Assembly (NCBI RefSeq): GCF_002008165.1
Contig: NZ_MRDM01000032.1
Location: 372,001-436,000, forward strand
DNA length: 64,000 nucleotides
Source: Rhizobium laguerreae
Lineage (GTDB): Bacteria; Pseudomonadota; Alphaproteobacteria; Rhizobiales; Rhizobiaceae
Reading direction: 5' to 3'
Under the pieces are notes generated by a model. It was not told the origin of the DNA. It saw only the letters and a list, made by a program, of their open reading frames with translations, and searched no databases. Below are positions 61,680 to 64,000 of this stretch, piece by piece (position 1 is the stretch's first letter; every line of letters begins with the position of its first letter). Both the position numbers and the translations under genes were made by a program.

Positions 61680-62264
61680 TTAGTCGCTCGTTGCGACGAG
61701 ATCTGAAGTGCCGCAGCTGCGCCTTGGTCCTTCCCATGGTTGATAAGTATTGTCCTGCGGACGATACGACCTGTAGCGAGCAGCGCACCGAGCCGCCGCC
61801 TGTGCATTCACCTTCGTGGCGACGCCCTCATCGGCTTCGGCGACGATCTTCTGGAACGGCGAAGAGCACTCGCGGATCCCGCCGCTATAGGATCGATAGC
61901 TATTGGTCGCAGGGTCGAAGGAACGGTAGCGTTGCGCGCACCAGGCAAGGTGCTCGGCGGAAAGCTTTGGCTGCGGTGTCTGGAGTTCGGCTGTTGACGG
62001 GCGATCGGAAACCGGCTTCGCCCTGGAGGTCGTGATAGCAGGCGCCTCGGTGACGTAGCTGGAGTAGAGAGGCGGAATTCGCTCGTAGTGCTGCTGCCGG
62101 ATATCGATTTTCACCGGTGTCGTCGTCCACAGATCGCGCGACGTCAGGTCTTTGAAGGCATGAGGTTCTGAGTCCGCGACGACGTAGGACGCGACAGATG
62201 CGGCAGCCATGCAGGCCCCGACCGAGCTCAAGATTCCAAAGACGACGGATGCGATGGCTTTCAT
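61680..62264 (-). CDS. BA14K-family envelope protein
   Basis: The 194-residue precursor has a signal peptide (about 1-25), a segment LWTTTPVKIDIRQQHY also found in the 102-aa protein at 2460-2768, and two BA14K-type repeats. The repeats are WCAQRYRSFDPATNSYRSYS (about 108-127) and RCAARYRSYRPQDNTYQPWE (about 157-176). BA14K proteins are lectin-like immunoreactive envelope proteins first described in Brucella. The start overlaps the stop of a 55-residue membrane protein gene (ATGA), so the two are coupled. Confidence 0.85.
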   Translation of the reverse strand: MKAIASVVFGILSSVGACMAAASVASYVVADSEPHAFKDLTSRDLWTTTPVKIDIRQQHYERIPPLYSSYVTEAPAITTSRAKPVSDRPSTAELQTPQPKLSAEHLAWCAQRYRSFDPATNSYRSYSGGIRECSSPFQKIVAEADEGVATKVNAQAAARCAARYRSYRPQDNTYQPWEGPRRSCGTSDLVATSD

Positions 62265-62428
62265 TGTCCTGACCCCTGCTGTTGAGCCTGCGGGACCCAG
62301 ACGCGGCCGGCGGTGCTATCATGTCGGCCGCCGGTGGCGACAAGCACAGCGACAATGCCGGCGATCGCCAGCAGGATGGCGATCAGCGGCACGGCCAAAC
62401 CTGCAGATTTCTCTTCGGAATAGATCAT
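62261..62428 (-). CDS. 55-residue single-pass membrane protein coupled to BA14K gene
   Basis: This short frame encodes MIYSEEKSAGLAVPLIAILL, AIAGIVAVLVATGGR and a Gln-rich tail (VPQAQQQGSGQ). It has one transmembrane helix (about residues 10-32). A GAGGAGAGG site precedes the ATG at 62428. Its TGA stop overlaps the BA14K start in an ATGA, which supports translation. No family is recognised. Confidence 0.65.
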   Translation of the reverse strand: MIYSEEKSAGLAVPLIAILLAIAGIVAVLVATGGRHDSTAGRVWVPQAQQQGSGQ

Positions 62429-62478
62429 GTTCCCTCTCCTCGGCCCCGGCGGCGGCGGTCGCTGCCGGGCACCGGCCG

Positions 62479-63348
62479 TTATGCCGAGATGATGTAGACG
62501 ATTGTGAATGCAGAGGGATCGACGATGACGATCCGGCCGTCCGCGAGGAGGAAGAAGCGGTAGGCCTTGTACTGCGGTACGATCTCCACGATCCGCGGCG
62601 GCAGCGGCTCGAGCCTGATCTTCTTCGGAATGGTCGTGCCGACCGAAACCGTGAAGTCCACCTCCCGAACCGGCTCGACGTGAACTTCTTTCACAACGGT
62701 ACGGATTTCCGTCTGCTGCTCGACGGAGATGTTCACGTTGGTCGTGTTGTTCGTCTCGGTCTTCGTGGTTTTCTGAGTGCTGCTGTCGACGGATGTGTTG
62801 TTGGTCTTGCTGTTCGACTGGGTCTCAGTCGAGCCGCTGGAAGACTTCGCGTCGCCAGACTTCTGGGTCTCGCTGGAGCCGGTCGATGTGCCGGTGTCCT
62901 CGCTGCCGGCAGGCTTCTGGCTTTCCGTCGAGGACTGCCCCGACTTGGAAGACGTCGAAGCATCCGGGCTTCCGTCGGAGGTGTCCGTGCCTGCGGCACC
63001 GGAGCCGGTTTCGGTCGAGCTTCCGGACTGCGTCTTGGCACCGGGCTGAGTTGTCGTCTGACCCGAGGAGCCATCCGTGGAGGTTCCGGTCGACGCCCCC
63101 GACGAGTTTCCGTCGGAGCCGGAAGGTTGCTGCTGCGCATCCTGGCTACTCGATGCTCCTGCGCCACCCGAGGAGGTGGCGCCCCCCGCATCCGGTTGCT
63201 GGGTCGCACCACCGCTGGACTGGTTGTTTTGGGCAGCACCCTTCTTGGGAAGGATTGGTGCATCCTGCGCCGAGGCGGCCATGATACCGACCGGCGAAAC
63301 GCCGATCGAGAGTGCCGTCATCAGCACTGCGAGTGTCTTGGTCTTCAT
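62479..63348 (-). CDS. DUF1236 protein with long Ser/Thr/Gly linker
   Basis: The 289-residue precursor has a signal peptide (about 1-28, ending AASAQ), then about 160 residues of low-complexity Ser/Gly/Thr/Gln. The C-terminal DUF1236 region (about 215-289; VREVDFTVSVGTTIPKKIRL, then ADGRIVIVDPSAFTIVYII) follows. The domain is usual in rhizobial periplasmic proteins of unknown role; the linker could span peptidoglycan. The next gene has the same C-terminal domain type. Confidence 0.78.
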   Translation of the reverse strand: MKTKTLAVLMTALSIGVSPVGIMAASAQDAPILPKKGAAQNNQSSGGATQQPDAGGATSSGGAGASSSQDAQQQPSGSDGNSSGASTGTSTDGSSGQTTTQPGAKTQSGSSTETGSGAAGTDTSDGSPDASTSSKSGQSSTESQKPAGSEDTGTSTGSSETQKSGDAKSSSGSTETQSNSKTNNTSVDSSTQKTTKTETNNTTNVNISVEQQTEIRTVVKEVHVEPVREVDFTVSVGTTIPKKIRLEPLPPRIVEIVPQYKAYRFFLLADGRIVIVDPSAFTIVYIISA

Positions 63349-63464
63349 AACAATCTCTCTGCTTTTTTGGCCGCACGACGGCGCTTCCGTCTGTCGTGCG
63401 GCGCTTCTCAGGTTTTAAGATGATTTGCGGAGCAATGACGCGGCAGTGGCTGCGTCGCATCAGG

Positions 63465-63863
63465 TCACTTGATGACCTGGATCACCTTGCGGGACGACGG
63501 TTCGACGATGACACGTTCATCATTGACCACCGCATAAGCATAGGTCGGGTCATCCGGAATAGGCGTCACGACGACCGTCTCCGGCAGGGGCTGGCCGACG
63601 ACAATCTTCTCCTTCACGACCACGCGCGCCGATGGTGCTGGAGCCTCGCGGACATAGGTGACGACCTTTTGCGGCGGCGGATCGATCGCCGTGCCAACAA
63701 CGGCGCCGGCAACGCCACCGACAGCAGCACCGACGGGGCCACCGACGATCGCACCGGTAACCGCGCCACCCGCCGCACCATTAACGGTCGAGGACTGGGC
63801 GAATGCGACGCCCGACATGAGGCTCGCGGCAGTGGCCGCACCGACGATAAGCTTGGAGAGCAT
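63465..63863 (-). CDS. Small DUF1236 envelope protein with glycine-rich segment
   Basis: The 132-residue precursor has a signal peptide (MLSKLIVGAATAASLMSGVA, cut after AFA). A glycine-zipper-like hydrophobic stretch (about 30-60; GGAVTGAIVGGPVGAAVGG) may insert in membrane. The DUF1236 motif (DPTYAYAVVNDERVIVEPSS) ends the protein. The start at 63863 has a GGAG site; the frame is open to 63986. It is the same family as the gene at 62479 and probably a paralogue. Confidence 0.78.
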   Translation of the reverse strand: MLSKLIVGAATAASLMSGVAFAQSSTVNGAAGGAVTGAIVGGPVGAAVGGVAGAVVGTAIDPPPQKVVTYVREAPAPSARVVVKEKIVVGQPLPETVVVTPIPDDPTYAYAVVNDERVIVEPSSRKVIQVIK

Positions 63864-64000
63864 TTTCTCCTCCTTCTGTTTCGAGGCGGCCTTCGTGACC
63901 GCTGCAAAACCAACTAGCTGGAGGCAGGGTCGTTCCACGCCCCGGACCTCAGTCCGATGGCCTCGGCCTTTGGTCCTAAAACCCATTTCAATATCGGTCG

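Noticed and set aside
62209..63423. 404-residue plus-strand frame opposite the DUF1236 gene
   Set aside because: Arg/Gly-rich translation of the antisense of a low-complexity gene; no start signal.
1..64000. CRISPR array, prophage or insertion sequence
   Set aside because: No regularly spaced repeats, integrase, transposase or phage structural genes were seen.

Overview
The window looks like chromosomal (or chromid) DNA of an alphaproteobacterium of the Rhizobium etli / R. leguminosarum type. The reasons are its high G+C content, the rhizobial short palindromic intergenic repeats (RIME-like elements at about 3.7, 12.8, 23.2, 25.7, 28.4, 29.1 and 41.7 kb), a B12-dependent ribonucleotide reductase, BA14K and DUF1236 envelope proteins, and several Lrp/AsnC regulators each divergent from an amino-acid gene. 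The species call is inference from gene content; no search was run.

Layout. 0-3.3 kb: the C-terminus of an assimilatory nitrate reductase, a HAD phosphatase, a DUF2000 gene divergent from an Lrp regulator, and two small envelope proteins. 3.4-6.8 kb: a remnant of a singlet-oxygen type module (photolyase fragment, cfa, SDR, chrR anti-sigma factor) with no sigma-factor gene beside it. 6.9-12.8 kb: a sulfur and amino-acid block (cysK, AlaX, sseA, GNAT; then ald divergent from its Lrp regulator). 12.9-22.6 kb: a DMT transporter, a PilZ protein, a Tat-exported 2',3'-cyclic phosphodiesterase, LysR/azoR, a deletion scar joining the truncated ends of a TetR and an SDR gene, a diguanylate cyclase, HlyU and ilvA. 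22.7-29.1 kb: VanZ, a 43-aa membrane protein, a ParDE-type toxin-antitoxin pair, a tRNA-Leu(UAA) interrupted by a 203-nt group I intron, wrbA, cinA-like, a universal stress protein and gpt. 29.3-33.6 kb: nrdJ with an NrdR-like box upstream.

34-36.9 kb is a decaying copper-response cluster: a frameshifted Spy/CpxP-like periplasmic protein, a CRP-family regulator, a frameshifted copZ, a nucleotide cyclase fused to a YHS metal-binding domain, and a shredded copA N-terminus. The two copper genes keep MerR/CueR(HmrR)-type promoters. 36.8-43.2 kb is a complete phenylalanine/tyrosine catabolic block: phhA converts Phe to Tyr, hpd makes homogentisate, hmgA opens the ring, and maiA plus a fumarylacetoacetase finish the pathway. 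Two Lrp/AsnC regulators lie between the operons.

43.2-47.1 kb carries an animal-type haem peroxidase divergent from a cytoplasmic subtilisin-like protease that overlaps a small I9-inhibitor-like gene. 47.2-55.1 kb is a stress or xenobiotic block: DJ-1/PfpI, a SnoaL-like protein, an SDR without its catalytic Tyr, RidA, an exported crotonase-fold protein, an isochorismatase-like hydrolase, a VOC protein and a Tat-exported epoxide hydrolase. Three transcription units in this block share a GGTATCGGCGAyACC palindrome upstream, which suggests one undescribed regulon. 55.3-59.0 kb holds a large winged-helix/NB-ARC-type regulator split by one frameshift and a LuxR-type response regulator. The window ends with an L,D-transpeptidase, a LysR regulator, and BA14K and DUF1236 envelope genes.
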